Below, one piece after another: positions 53,818-61,835 of a DNA stretch of 64,000 nt (position 1 is its first letter; every line of letters begins with the position of its first letter). Below the pieces are notes generated by a model, which was not told the DNA's origin, made no database searches, and saw only the letters and a list, made by a program, of their open reading frames with translations. A program made the position numbers and the translations under genes. Source of the DNA: Leptolyngbya sp. FACHB-261 (GTDB lineage Bacteria; Cyanobacteriota; Cyanobacteriia; FACHB-261); contig NZ_JACJPL010000001.1 in NCBI RefSeq assembly GCF_014696065.1, positions 407,117 through 471,116 on the forward strand, given 5' to 3'.

Positions 53818-55257
53818 GTGATCAAGCTAATGTCTAAGAATGCTAGTGACATTAGGGCTCCCATGACTGTAAAGGTCAGTCATGGCGTCCTACTCGGTTG
53901 GCTCCGCATGACTCTTTTGATTTTCCTCGATACGCTGATGCTGTCCATAGCCTGGCTTACAGCAAAAGCGCTAGGAACTCCAATTCCAGGATTTCATCTC
54001 TTGTGGAGCCCTCAACAGGAACCGGGCTTATTGCTCCCCATTCTAGCAGTCAGCTTGGGTACTCTTGCTTCCGCAGGACTTTATGGAACTGACGACAAAC
54101 GCCGTAGTTTTCCAAGTTTAATTGAAGCGATCACTCTATCTCAAATCATCTTATTGATTACGGCCTATCTTTATGAACCTAGAGTTTGGGTGTCTCGCTC
54201 TGTATTTTTATTCGCCTGGTTCCTGAGCTTAATTCTTGTTTGTGCGGAGCGTCTCACCCTGCACCTTGTTATTACCCATCTTCGTCAGCGACATACAGCT
54301 TTTCGCCAACCCATTTTCCTGCTTGGTTATCCAGAGGATGTTGAGAAGGCAGAGCAACTTCTAGACATCTCTGGTCAATTCAATGTCATGGGCGTTGTCG
54401 ATTTAGCGGTAAGAAAAGACCCTAAACAGTGGACCAAAGCTCTTGAGGAGATGTGTAGTCAGAGAATTAGCGAGGTTTTTATCTGTTCCTGGCAGTTTGT
54501 CGAGGATCCAACCATTCTATTCTGGCAATTGAGGGCTTGCGGCCTTCAGCTCAGGATTCTGCCTGTCAGTTTAGAGCTACCCAGACAATGGTCTGAGATT
54601 AAGATGATTGGCGGAGTCACAACTATTCGGTTTAACTCTCCCCCTATTATTGGTAGCGATTTTTGGCTGAAGCGGGGCTTTGATATTACGATGTCTTTTT
54701 TGATTTTGCTGTTAGTTAGTCTGCCCTGCCTACTCATTGCAGTCCTAATCAAGCTTGACTCACCCGGTTCTGTTTTATATCAACAGACCCGTGTTGGCCT
54801 TAAGGGACAGCACTTCAAAGTCCTAAAGTTTCGAACAATGGTCGCCAATGCAGGCCAGTTTCAGCAAGAACTAGAAGCGCAGAATGAAGTTAAAGGCGGC
54901 GTTCTCTTCAAAATCAAGCATGATCCACGCATTACTAGAATAGGTAAGTTTCTGCGTCAATACAGTCTAGATGAGCTGCCACAACTGCTCAACGTCCTGC
55001 GCGGAGATATGAGCTTAGTTGGGCCACGTCCCTTACCTGTCCGGGATGTAGAACGCTTTTCTGAGCACCATCATCTACGTCATGAAATCTTGCCTGGTAT
55101 TACTGGTCTTTGGCAAGTGAGCGGTCGTTCCGATCTGGATTCCGAGGACATCTTCTATTTAGATATGGCTTATATGCAACACTGGTCTCTAGCACTTGAC
55201 TGCAAAATTCTATTGCAGACAGTCAGAGTGCTTGTTTCTAAGGAAGGAGCCTATTAA
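53818..55257 (+). CDS. Exopolysaccharide polyprenyl glycosylphosphotransferase
   Basis: 479-residue priming enzyme that moves sugar-1-phosphate to undecaprenyl phosphate. The N-terminal half has several membrane helices and a CoA-binding-like domain. The catalytic C-terminal third has KRGFDITMSFLILLLVSLPC, LIKLDSPGSVLYQQTRVGLK, VLKFRTMVANA, RQYSLDELPQLLNVLRGDMS, VGPRPLPVRDVERF and LPGITGLWQVSGRSDLDSED, all diagnostic of the bacterial sugar transferase family. Start GTG 53818; ATG 53830 is a close alternative. It is last in the cluster although it acts first. Confidence 0.94.
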   Translation: MIKLMSKNASDIRAPMTVKVSHGVLLGWLRMTLLIFLDTLMLSIAWLTAKALGTPIPGFHLLWSPQQEPGLLLPILAVSLGTLASAGLYGTDDKRRSFPSLIEAITLSQIILLITAYLYEPRVWVSRSVFLFAWFLSLILVCAERLTLHLVITHLRQRHTAFRQPIFLLGYPEDVEKAEQLLDISGQFNVMGVVDLAVRKDPKQWTKALEEMCSQRISEVFICSWQFVEDPTILFWQLRACGLQLRILPVSLELPRQWSEIKMIGGVTTIRFNSPPIIGSDFWLKRGFDITMSFLILLLVSLPCLLIAVLIKLDSPGSVLYQQTRVGLKGQHFKVLKFRTMVANAGQFQQELEAQNEVKGGVLFKIKHDPRITRIGKFLRQYSLDELPQLLNVLRGDMSLVGPRPLPVRDVERFSEHHHLRHEILPGITGLWQVSGRSDLDSEDIFYLDMAYMQHWSLALDCKILLQTVRVLVSKEGAY

Positions 55258-55327
55258 GAACGCTGTTATCAGAATTCAAAGCGTAGTTAAGCAGATATCC
55301 CCAGCTATGACCCTTATCGCAGTACAG

Positions 55328-55602
55328 CATGAGGTGAAGGGCACCTAGAGTGAGACGCAAGTTACCTGTGGGGAGAAATCTGTCACTTCCAGTGAGACGC
55401 GAGTCACCTAGACTGAGACGCGAGTCCCTCCCAGTGAGAAACTTGTCGTTTTCACTCAGAGATGAGCTGATCAAAACGAGATGCGAATCACTTGGAACGA
55501 GAAGCGTGTCATTTCAAGTGAGACATCGGGGGTTTACAGGGAGATGCGAACCGATCAAGACAAGACCTCTCCTCTGTCGCTTTGAGTGAGAGGGTCAATT
55601 CC
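55328..55602. repeat. Degenerate 21-bp-period repeat array
   Basis: Twelve consecutive units keep a strict 21-base period from 55328 to 55579. A further copy follows at 55585-55602, offset by five bases. The best-conserved consensus is AGTGAGACGCGAGTCACCT; units at 55349, 55391 and 55412 are closest, others heavily diverged. Variants such as AGTGAGAAACTTGTCG (55433) and GAGAAATCTGTCACTT (55373) share a GTGA...GTC(A/G) core. Because 21 is a multiple of three, both strands yield spurious heptad-repeat ORFs. Array form resembles transposase-binding repeats at Tn7-like ends, but no transposase lies nearby. Confidence 0.8.
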
Positions 55603-55763
55603 AATCTACGAAGAGTTTCCTTTTCTAATTGGCTTAAGTCGATAAGAGCGGCAGCAGCTTGCCAAGCTGGCGTAGCTGAAGACTTCTCGCTTATCAGGCT
55701 ATGCGGACCATCTTACTCGCAGCCTCACTGTCAACGTTTAGCTCATATTGGATACTTTCAAAG
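55603..55763. other. Non-coding segment after the repeat array
   Basis: A 161-base stretch with no supported gene, joining the repeat array to the hairpin at 55764. Its composition is closer to the housekeeping genes than to the island. Confidence 0.4.
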
Positions 55764-55798
55764 CAAAGAGCAGGATCCAACTTGGATCCTGCTCTTTG
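55764..55798 (-). terminator. Perfect 17-bp palindromic hairpin
   Basis: CAAAGAGCAGGATCCAA and TTGGATCCTGCTCTTTG form a 17-bp perfect inverted repeat with a one-base centre. It lies about 20 bases beyond the stop of the minus-strand gene at 55819 and is followed on that strand by a T-rich CTTTGAAAG. It is probably its terminator. Confidence 0.65.
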
Positions 55799-55818
55799 AA
55801 AGAATTGCTTAAGGTCAG

Positions 55819-56043
55819 CTAAAGTGCCTGGCGAGAAACTAGCTTCTCGAAATCAGCCTGCGTTTGGTGCAGAAGCTGAGTGCGGCTATCGGTACCATTC
55901 CCCGAGAGGGTGGGGACAAGATTGCGAGCCTGGAGGGTCATATGGAGTTGCAGGTGAGCAACATAGTCGCAGAGACCCTCTTGGGAACCCTGGCGGTCAG
56001 CAGACCGAGCGTGCGTCAAGTAACTCAAAGTGTTCTTCTCCAT
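55819..56043 (-). CDS. Small hypothetical protein
   Basis: 74 residues beginning MEKNTLSYLTHARSADRQGS. No membrane segment or signal peptide; the last 20 residues are helical (RTQLLHQTQADFEKLVSRQA). The terminator-like hairpin just past its stop supports expression. I do not recognise it. It lies between the repeat array and the next small gene on the same strand. Confidence 0.5.
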   Translation of the reverse strand: MEKNTLSYLTHARSADRQGSQEGLCDYVAHLQLHMTLQARNLVPTLSGNGTDSRTQLLHQTQADFEKLVSRQAL

Positions 56044-56217
56044 GGATGCGGCTAATTCGAGACTGCGTCAGTGGACTAGCTTCGCCCTCTAGCAGTGTTG
56101 AGAATTGCAACCGGGCGTTCAGCGACATAACGAAGCTATCACGCACCCTCCAGAGGGTTGATGTACTGCAACGAAGTGTAATCAACTTCGGATACTTAGC
56201 GTTACAAATGCAGAACG

Positions 56218-56490
56218 CTAGCGACGGCGCTGCTTTTGGTCAGCTAGAAACTCAGCTTGCAACTTGAGAAAGTTCGTATGCCATTCGCGGAAGCGGCGCT
56301 CGCCATCCTGCACCAGCATTTGCCGGTACTGCTCAGAGGGGATATAGGTCTTAGTGGGCTTAGAGCTGGTTGTGCGCATGGAGTCAATCCTCTGAATACG
56401 TATAGAAGGTTGAACAACCATCAGGGTCGCCTCAGTGGTGTCAGCCTGCCTGAAGCGCTTTCCCCTGCATGCTGTCCTCAATAAGGGCAT
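56218..56490 (-). CDS. Small basic helical protein
   Basis: Up to 90 residues; the conserved-looking part is KTYIPSEQYRQMLVQDGERR followed by FREWHTNFLKLQAEFLADQK, a long charged helix with basic end. Internal starts MVVQPSIR (56421) or MRTTSSKP (56376) are more likely than 56490, giving about 67 or 52 residues. It is divergent from the cysteine desulfurase gene. Function unknown. Confidence 0.55.
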   Translation of the reverse strand: MPLLRTACRGKRFRQADTTEATLMVVQPSIRIQRIDSMRTTSSKPTKTYIPSEQYRQMLVQDGERRFREWHTNFLKLQAEFLADQKQRRR

Positions 56491-56563
56491 TCCAGAGTAA
56501 GAGACTCAGATCTGGAAAGTGTTCTAGAGTTTTAAAGTAGGGATCTCAAACTTTACTTAGCTC

Positions 56564-57724
56564 ATGCAGATTTACCTGGATCACAGCGCCACCACCCCTC
56601 CGAGGCCCGAGGTCATCGCGGCCATGCAGGCGGTGCTGAGCCAGGAGTGGGGCAATCCTTCTAGCCTGCATCACTGGGGCTCCCGTGCTGCCACCTGGGT
56701 CGAACGGGCTCGGCTGCAAGTAGCTGAGCTAATCCAGGCTGAACGCTCCGAGTCGATCGTATTTACCAGTGGCGGCAGCGAAGCAGACAACTTGGCCCTG
56801 ATGGGCGTGGCCCGACGCTACACCGAGCCACAGCACCTGATCATCTCTAGCGTCGAGCACTCTGCGGTGTCGGAGCCCGCTAAGCTGCTGGCCCAGTGGG
56901 GCTGGCAGGTTACTCGTCTAGCCGTCGACCGCACAGGACGAGTAGACCCCGATGAGCTCAAAGCTGCCTTACAGCCCAATACAGCCCTGGTGTCGATTAT
57001 TTACGGCCAGAGCGAAGTCGGAACACTACAGCCAATTCAAGCCTTGGGCGAAATTTGTCGAGAAGCGGGGGTTCTGTTTCACACCGACGCCGTGCAGGTG
57101 GCCGGACGCATTCCTTTAGATGTGCGCCTTCTGCCTGTAGATCTGATCTCGCTGTCTAGCCACAAGCTCTATGGTCCGCAGGGCGCTGGTGCTTTATACG
57201 TGCGTCCGGGGGTCGAGTTGGTGCCTTTGATTCAAGGGGGTAGTCAGGAGGGAGGGCTGCGCTCTGGTACCCAGGCAGTCCCGGCGATCGCCGGCTTTGG
57301 TGTGGCAGCAGCCTTGGCCCAGCAGGACTTGAGCGAACCTGCTGACGAACTCCATCGCCTGATTCAATTGCGCGACCGGTTATTCGAAAAGTTGCAAGTT
57401 ATGCCAGAGCTTCAACCTACAGGCAACCGCTTGCATCGCCTGCCTCATCATGTGAGTTTCTGCGTGGAGTCGGTGAGCGGTCGGACTTTAGTACGGCATA
57501 TGGACCTAGCAGGCATTGCTGTGAGCTCAGGCTCTGCTTGCAATAGCGGCAAGCTCAATCCCAGCCCTGTGCTTAAAGCGATGGGCTACAACGACCGCCA
57601 AGCAACAGGGGCATTGCGCCTGACCCTGGGCCGCAGCACCACGGTGGAAGACATCGACTGGACTGCCCAAGTTTTGCAACAGGTTCTGTCACGGCTACTA
57701 CCGGTCGCCGCCGTCTGTTCTTAA
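56564..57724 (+). CDS. Cysteine desulfurase, IscS/NifS type
   Basis: PLP enzyme that takes sulfur from cysteine for Fe-S clusters and thiolation. 386 residues. YLDHSATTPPRPEVIAAM opens it. The PLP-binding His is in SSVEHSAV, the Schiff-base Lys in SLSSHKLYGPQGAGAL, and the catalytic Cys loop is AVSSGSACNSGKLNPSPVL. The class is group I (IscS/NifS) by its SACNSG loop. No nif or isc genes are adjacent, so a housekeeping role is likely, and I leave the symbol open. Confidence 0.94.
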   Translation: MQIYLDHSATTPPRPEVIAAMQAVLSQEWGNPSSLHHWGSRAATWVERARLQVAELIQAERSESIVFTSGGSEADNLALMGVARRYTEPQHLIISSVEHSAVSEPAKLLAQWGWQVTRLAVDRTGRVDPDELKAALQPNTALVSIIYGQSEVGTLQPIQALGEICREAGVLFHTDAVQVAGRIPLDVRLLPVDLISLSSHKLYGPQGAGALYVRPGVELVPLIQGGSQEGGLRSGTQAVPAIAGFGVAAALAQQDLSEPADELHRLIQLRDRLFEKLQVMPELQPTGNRLHRLPHHVSFCVESVSGRTLVRHMDLAGIAVSSGSACNSGKLNPSPVLKAMGYNDRQATGALRLTLGRSTTVEDIDWTAQVLQQVLSRLLPVAAVCS

Positions 57725-57808
57725 GGTCCTTTACAATTTTTTAACTCAACGAAACGTTTGAGCCGGAAGCCCTTACGCTTTGCATTAAGTGTTTATGCAA
57801 GTGCAGCC

Positions 57809-58939
57809 ATGGGTCAGGGTTCTAGCGAGCGCTCCGTATGTGAGTTTTTTGTGCCAGACCGAGAGGCCAGAGAGCCTTTACTGCTCCCCTTAGCTCGACC
57901 GCCTAAAGCCTTAGCACCTGGCCTACGCTCACGTTCAGCCCCTGAGCCTGTGCAGGAATTACCCATGCAGGAATTGAACGTCCTGTGGGCGCGTCGCTAC
58001 GTTGAAGATATTGCTGCTCGCTCTGAGGTTTTGGTTAATAGCCCAGAAGCACAAGCTCCGGAAGATCTGGCCATCCCTGACCTGCGTCGCCAGATCGTCA
58101 CCAAGCTCAGCCGCGAATTGCCATTTGCGACCTCACGCGCCCTGAACTCGGTTCAGGAGTTGCTAGCTCAAGAGATCTTACGGCAGGGCATTGACCCCAG
58201 CCATATTGACCCCTGGCAGATCGCTGCGCACAGCCGATCCTTACTGGAACTAGTCCTCGACAATTTTTGTCAGGGGCACATGCCTGAGCACTTATCGGCC
58301 AAAGGTAGTCGGGCCTTCGGAGAAGTTCGCCGCCACTACGTTCAAACCGATGGTCGGGTCTTGGGCTTTTTCAGTCTGCAACTGCACCGCACCAGCCTAG
58401 ACCTGCTAAGCCACCTCTTACCTTACGAGCGAACTTACATCGGTCCATTTCTGAAGGTGATGGACGATCACATCAATATTCCGCTACAGGCCGCTTACGA
58501 CGCTGCCGCCCGCCACGACTACAACTCACCCGCCTTGCTTGCTGTACGTGCGTTGCTGCCACTCAGCAGTTCGGTCGCGAGCCAAGTCTTCGCTGGAGTA
58601 CGCCGGAAATATCCCCTCTACCGGAGCTACAGTGGCTCCTTGCGGGATATGGCAGTTGGAGCCTCCAGCCTACGGGACATTGAGATGTTTTTGGTCTACT
58701 TATGCCTGTGTGTCTTGGAGCAAGATACCCGCTCAATCCAGCAGGAACTCTTTCCGCTTTGTGTCATGCTGTACCCGGCCTTGCAAGTCGACTGGGAGCT
58801 AGTACAGGAGATGCTGTGGCAAATCGTGCAGCAACTTTCAGAATCTCTTACTAGCCAGCAAATCGACGTGTTTTCACCTTACTTAAAGTTGCTCACGCAG
58901 CTATTCTCGATTGATGTGTTAAAGCCTTTAGCCGAATAA
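57809..58939 (+). CDS. Conserved protein of unknown function
   Basis: About 376 residues from ATG 57809 (MGQGSSERSVCEF); an upstream TTG at 57758 would add 17. The N-terminal 50 residues are Pro/Arg-rich and probably disordered. The rest is helical with no transmembrane segment. Distinct blocks are REVRRHYVQTDGR-like (GEVRRHYVQTDGRVLGFFSL), ERTYIGPFLKVMDDHINIPL and YRSYSGSLRDMAVGASSLRD. I do not recognise a domain. It follows the cysteine desulfurase gene by 84 bases on the same strand. Confidence 0.75.
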   Translation: MGQGSSERSVCEFFVPDREAREPLLLPLARPPKALAPGLRSRSAPEPVQELPMQELNVLWARRYVEDIAARSEVLVNSPEAQAPEDLAIPDLRRQIVTKLSRELPFATSRALNSVQELLAQEILRQGIDPSHIDPWQIAAHSRSLLELVLDNFCQGHMPEHLSAKGSRAFGEVRRHYVQTDGRVLGFFSLQLHRTSLDLLSHLLPYERTYIGPFLKVMDDHINIPLQAAYDAAARHDYNSPALLAVRALLPLSSSVASQVFAGVRRKYPLYRSYSGSLRDMAVGASSLRDIEMFLVYLCLCVLEQDTRSIQQELFPLCVMLYPALQVDWELVQEMLWQIVQQLSESLTSQQIDVFSPYLKLLTQLFSIDVLKPLAE

Positions 58940-59000
58940 CGCATCAGAACGGGCAACCAAAAAACTTCATTACTCTAGAGGAAGAATTCAAACAGCGCCT

Positions 59001-59399
59001 ATGCAGTTGTTCGTCATCCTATTTAAAGCTGAAGATGGCTCCGAGCAGGAGGGTATCCATACCTTGAGCATCGGCGGCAAAAATACGGTACTAGCCTTCG
59101 AAGCCGAGGATGATGCAACTCGCTTCGCTCTCATGCTCGAAGCTCAGGACTTCTTCTCTCCCACCCCCGAGGGTATCGAGGCAGAAGAAATCAAAGAGTT
59201 TTGTGAGGGTGCTGGACTAGAGCTCGTCGTCGTGCCCGAAGGCGAGCTAGTTGTGCCACCCGAAACTAGTTTGGAACAAACTGACTGGAATCCCAACGCC
59301 CCCGAAGAAGCTGAGCTACAGCCCGATTCGGATGAGCAAGTGTCCGACGAATCCGATGAAATGGAAGCGTTCCGTCGTCGGTTAGAGAAGTTGCTGTAG
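59001..59399 (+). CDS. DUF3110 protein
   Basis: 132-residue acidic protein. The N-terminal 80 residues (MQLFVILFKAEDGSEQEGIH, VLAFEAEDDATRFALMLEAQ) match DUF3110, a small plant/cyanobacterial domain. The C-terminal 45 residues are strongly acidic (EEAELQPDSDEQVSDESDEM) and probably disordered. It is convergent with the DnaJ-domain gene; DUF3110 genes commonly sit next to DnaJ genes in cyanobacteria. Confidence 0.9.
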   Translation: MQLFVILFKAEDGSEQEGIHTLSIGGKNTVLAFEAEDDATRFALMLEAQDFFSPTPEGIEAEEIKEFCEGAGLELVVVPEGELVVPPETSLEQTDWNPNAPEEAELQPDSDEQVSDESDEMEAFRRRLEKLL

Positions 59400-59436
59400 G
59401 GCTCTGCTCAACTTTCTTCTCAACTTTTGAGAGCGT

Positions 59437-60096
59437 TTAACACCGCAGTGAGGCTAGAGCGTCCGTTGCCTCGGCGTACAAGCCTTCAGCAATGCGAAAT
59501 AGCTCCTGGCCCGTGTGCAGGTGGTGATCATCGTAGTTGAGTGTGAAGACCTCTAACTCCTCTAAGCCATCACCTAACTGATTGAGGCAGTGGTAAAGAT
59601 GGGCGGCTGTGCCAGCAATACTCGGCGGGTTGGGTAGTGCTCTAAACAGCCGTTGTGCTCGCTCGAAGGACTCTTGGCAGTCACCGAGATAAGCCTGAAA
59701 GGCTCCCATCAGTTCATCATCAAAGGGGTCAGCCGCCAAGTTATCGACTTGCTCGTCCAGGGACCCCAGAATCTCATCAAGTAGCTCAGTGACGGGGACA
59801 AATACCCAATTGAGCCATTGGAATAGTTGCTGATCCGCATCCTGTCCCGTTGGCCGCCGGGGCAATCTGGTTGACGTGCTATGTGCCTTTAGAGCCTCGT
59901 CATAGCGTTCGCGGGCTTCTGGGTTGCCCAGTATTTCATAGGCATGGTTAATCTGCGCCATTTGGTCATGGCTGTCGGCATCTGGATTCTGGTCCGGATG
60001 AAAGCGCTTGACTAACTGGCGATAGGCCTGCTTAATTTCCGACTGGCTGGCTTTGGCCTTAACCTGCAAGGTGTCGTAGTGGTTGGGATTACTCAC
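59437..60096 (-). CDS. DnaJ-domain protein
   Basis: 219 residues. A J domain at residues 1-67 contains the invariant HPD (LVKRFHPDQNPDADSHDQMA) and YEILGNPEARERYDE. No Gly/Phe-rich or zinc-finger region follows; the C-terminal 150 residues are a helical domain of unknown type. It is therefore a class III J-protein that stimulates an Hsp70. Its start overlaps the thiD stop by eight bases. Confidence 0.92.
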   Translation of the reverse strand: MSNPNHYDTLQVKAKASQSEIKQAYRQLVKRFHPDQNPDADSHDQMAQINHAYEILGNPEARERYDEALKAHSTSTRLPRRPTGQDADQQLFQWLNWVFVPVTELLDEILGSLDEQVDNLAADPFDDELMGAFQAYLGDCQESFERAQRLFRALPNPPSIAGTAAHLYHCLNQLGDGLEELEVFTLNYDDHHLHTGQELFRIAEGLYAEATDALASLRC

Positions 60097-60937
60097 GGCT
60101 CTCCCTTAACAATTCGCTTTCCTTTAATAACTTAAAGAAGTGCCCGACGGGTCCCTGCCCACTGCCAAGTGGGAACGCGTGATTTAGAGCCTGAGTGACG
60201 TAGTTTTTCGCTTCACGGACAGCTTCTAAAGGCGTTTTCCCTAAGGCAAGATTGGCTGTAATCGCAGCCGCCAGGGTGCAGCCGGTGCCATGTGTGTTGG
60301 AGGTTTCAACAATTTGAGTTCTAAGAATTTCTAGGTTGGTGCCATCAAACCAGACATCAACACCCTGTAGATCTCCAGCCATGCCCCCACCCTTCACCAG
60401 TACGGCTTGAGGACCCAAGCTGTGAATTTTGCGGGCGGCAAGTTCCATATCCGCCTGACTTTGAATCTCCAGACCAGACAGGATCTGGGCTTCGTAGCGA
60501 TTGGGGGTCAATACCAGTGCCAACGGAATGAGTTTCTGGCGCAAGGTTGCAATCGCCTCATCGGCGATGAGTTGGGCCCCGGCGCGGGAAACCATCACCG
60601 GGTCAACCACCAAATTGGTCAGCCCTAGGGCCTGAACTTGTAAGACGACCGCAGCAATAATTTCAGCATTGAGCAGCATACCCGTCTTGGCAGCTTGGAC
60701 CCCAATATCCTGCACTACAGCCTGAATTTGGGCAATCACAGCCTCAGGCGGCAGTGCATCAACCCGACTAACTCCTAACGTGTTCTGAGCAGTAACGCAG
60801 GTCAGCGCACTAGTGCCATGAACACAGTGGAAAGCAAAGGTCCGTAGATCAGCCTGAATGCCAGCACCGCCACCACTGTCAGAACCAGCGATCGTGAGCG
60901 CTACCGGAATCGGGAGAAGTTCAGAAGTCACAAGCAC
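60089..60937 (-). CDS. thiD: Hydroxymethylpyrimidine/phosphomethylpyrimidine kinase
   Basis: Phosphorylates HMP and HMP-P for thiamine synthesis. 282 residues of ribokinase-like fold. LTIAGSDSGGGAGIQADLRT is the diagnostic substrate-binding segment. The anion-hole TSNTHGTGCTLAAAITANLA contains the catalytic Asp-equivalent region (TGC). It leads a two-gene unit with the J-domain protein. I see no TPP riboswitch upstream. Confidence 0.95.
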   Translation of the reverse strand: MLVTSELLPIPVALTIAGSDSGGGAGIQADLRTFAFHCVHGTSALTCVTAQNTLGVSRVDALPPEAVIAQIQAVVQDIGVQAAKTGMLLNAEIIAAVVLQVQALGLTNLVVDPVMVSRAGAQLIADEAIATLRQKLIPLALVLTPNRYEAQILSGLEIQSQADMELAARKIHSLGPQAVLVKGGGMAGDLQGVDVWFDGTNLEILRTQIVETSNTHGTGCTLAAAITANLALGKTPLEAVREAKNYVTQALNHAFPLGSGQGPVGHFFKLLKESELLRESRE

Positions 60938-61000
60938 CGAGTACGAAGGACGGAGGGCTACCTCTATCTTCGCAAAAACCTCGATTAACGCAGAGAGTCA

Positions 61001-61032
61001 GCCCTGATTGAAATCTAATCATTTCTCAGGGC
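61001..61032 (-). terminator. Hairpin after the small secreted-protein gene
   Basis: GCCCTGA and TCAGGGC form a 7-bp stem around an 18-base loop, about 40 bases past the stop on the minus strand. There is no T-run, so it is at best a weak or partial terminator. Confidence 0.4.
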
Positions 61033-61073
61033 CAACCCGCCAGCCAGCGCAGCAGCTTACTTAATTTCTTGTC

Positions 61074-61427
61074 TTACTTCTTGTCATAGAAGGTATACGA
61101 GGCAGTGCCGCAGAGATCAACCTGGTAGTCCTCCACAGACTGACCATCTTCAAAAACCGCTTTGATGTCGTAGCGGCAAGCATTGGACTCATCGGTGAAA
61201 TTAACTTCCGTTGACTCGCCGCTGGGCAAGACGTCCTGACCCAAAATATCTTCGCCCCACTCGTTCTCGCTCGAGGAAGAGACGTACAAATACTGAATGT
61301 CACTGCCGCTGTTGTTTTGAACCGTGAAGTCTCGGCGGTCTGCTAGAGCACTTTGGGCATTAAGAGAAATTATCGGTAGTGCTAAAGCAGCAGCTACCAT
61401 CACGTTATGAAGCAACTTTCGAGACAT
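61074..61427 (-). CDS. Small secreted protein
   Basis: 117 residues with a signal peptide (MSRKLLHNVMVAAALALPII, cleavage after ALA near 29). The mature part is a beta-rich domain (RRDFTVQNNSGSDIQYLYVS, VNFTDESNACRYDIKAVFED) with two cysteines likely to form a disulfide. Similar periplasmic proteins of unknown role are common in cyanobacteria. The AAGGAAG site before the ATG is good. Confidence 0.82.
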   Translation of the reverse strand: MSRKLLHNVMVAAALALPIISLNAQSALADRRDFTVQNNSGSDIQYLYVSSSSENEWGEDILGQDVLPSGESTEVNFTDESNACRYDIKAVFEDGQSVEDYQVDLCGTASYTFYDKK

Positions 61428-61835
61428 CCTTTAATCTTCCTTGTGGTAGCTTCTCAAGCAGTCAGTAGCCCCAGCCCCAGCAGCCTATCGGCAGACTTTT
61501 GAATCCATACTCATCTGCAAAAACAGCAATAACCCTGCATGAGGGTTTCAGTGTATCTACGAGGTTCTGAGTACTAGATGCTACAGGCTCAGCTTAGCTT
61601 TCTGCTTATGGAGACCGCAGCCTGGAGTACTCAAAAATCTGCAGCTCTTCAAACTCTCAAGCTGAAAACCGAGGGTATACGAAGGTAGATAGGAGCTATC
61701 AGCTCCTATCTACCTTGCCTTCAGTAACAGCAGCTAGTTTCTGGGCGTCATCAGGGGTGACCAAAGCTACGCCAGGGCGCGTGTCAGACCGCTATATAGT
61801 GAGAGATGTTCTCAGAGCAGTGTTGAGTCGGTTGT
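61428..61835. other. Gene-free interval with a perfect 16-bp hairpin
   Basis: 408 bases without a gene. AAGGTAGATAGGAGCT and AGCTCCTATCTACCTT flank an ATC loop at 61682-61716, a 16-bp perfect stem with no T-run. Nearer dxs, a TATAGT lies at 61795-61800, about 36 bases before the ATG, without a clear -35. Confidence 0.6.

Noticed and set aside
44653..55257. Intact transposon or phage carrying the island
   Set aside because: No transposase, integrase, inverted terminal repeats or target duplication could be seen at either edge.
55238..55589. Heptad-repeat protein ORFs on both strands
   Set aside because: Both frames come from the 21-base repeat period being divisible by three; neither has a ribosome site or natural composition.
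55328..55602. CRISPR array
   Set aside because: Units follow one another every 21 bases with no spacers, and are too diverged; no cas gene is present.
60938..61073. TPP riboswitch ahead of thiD
   Set aside because: The conserved CUGAGA and related core elements are missing; only a plain hairpin is seen.
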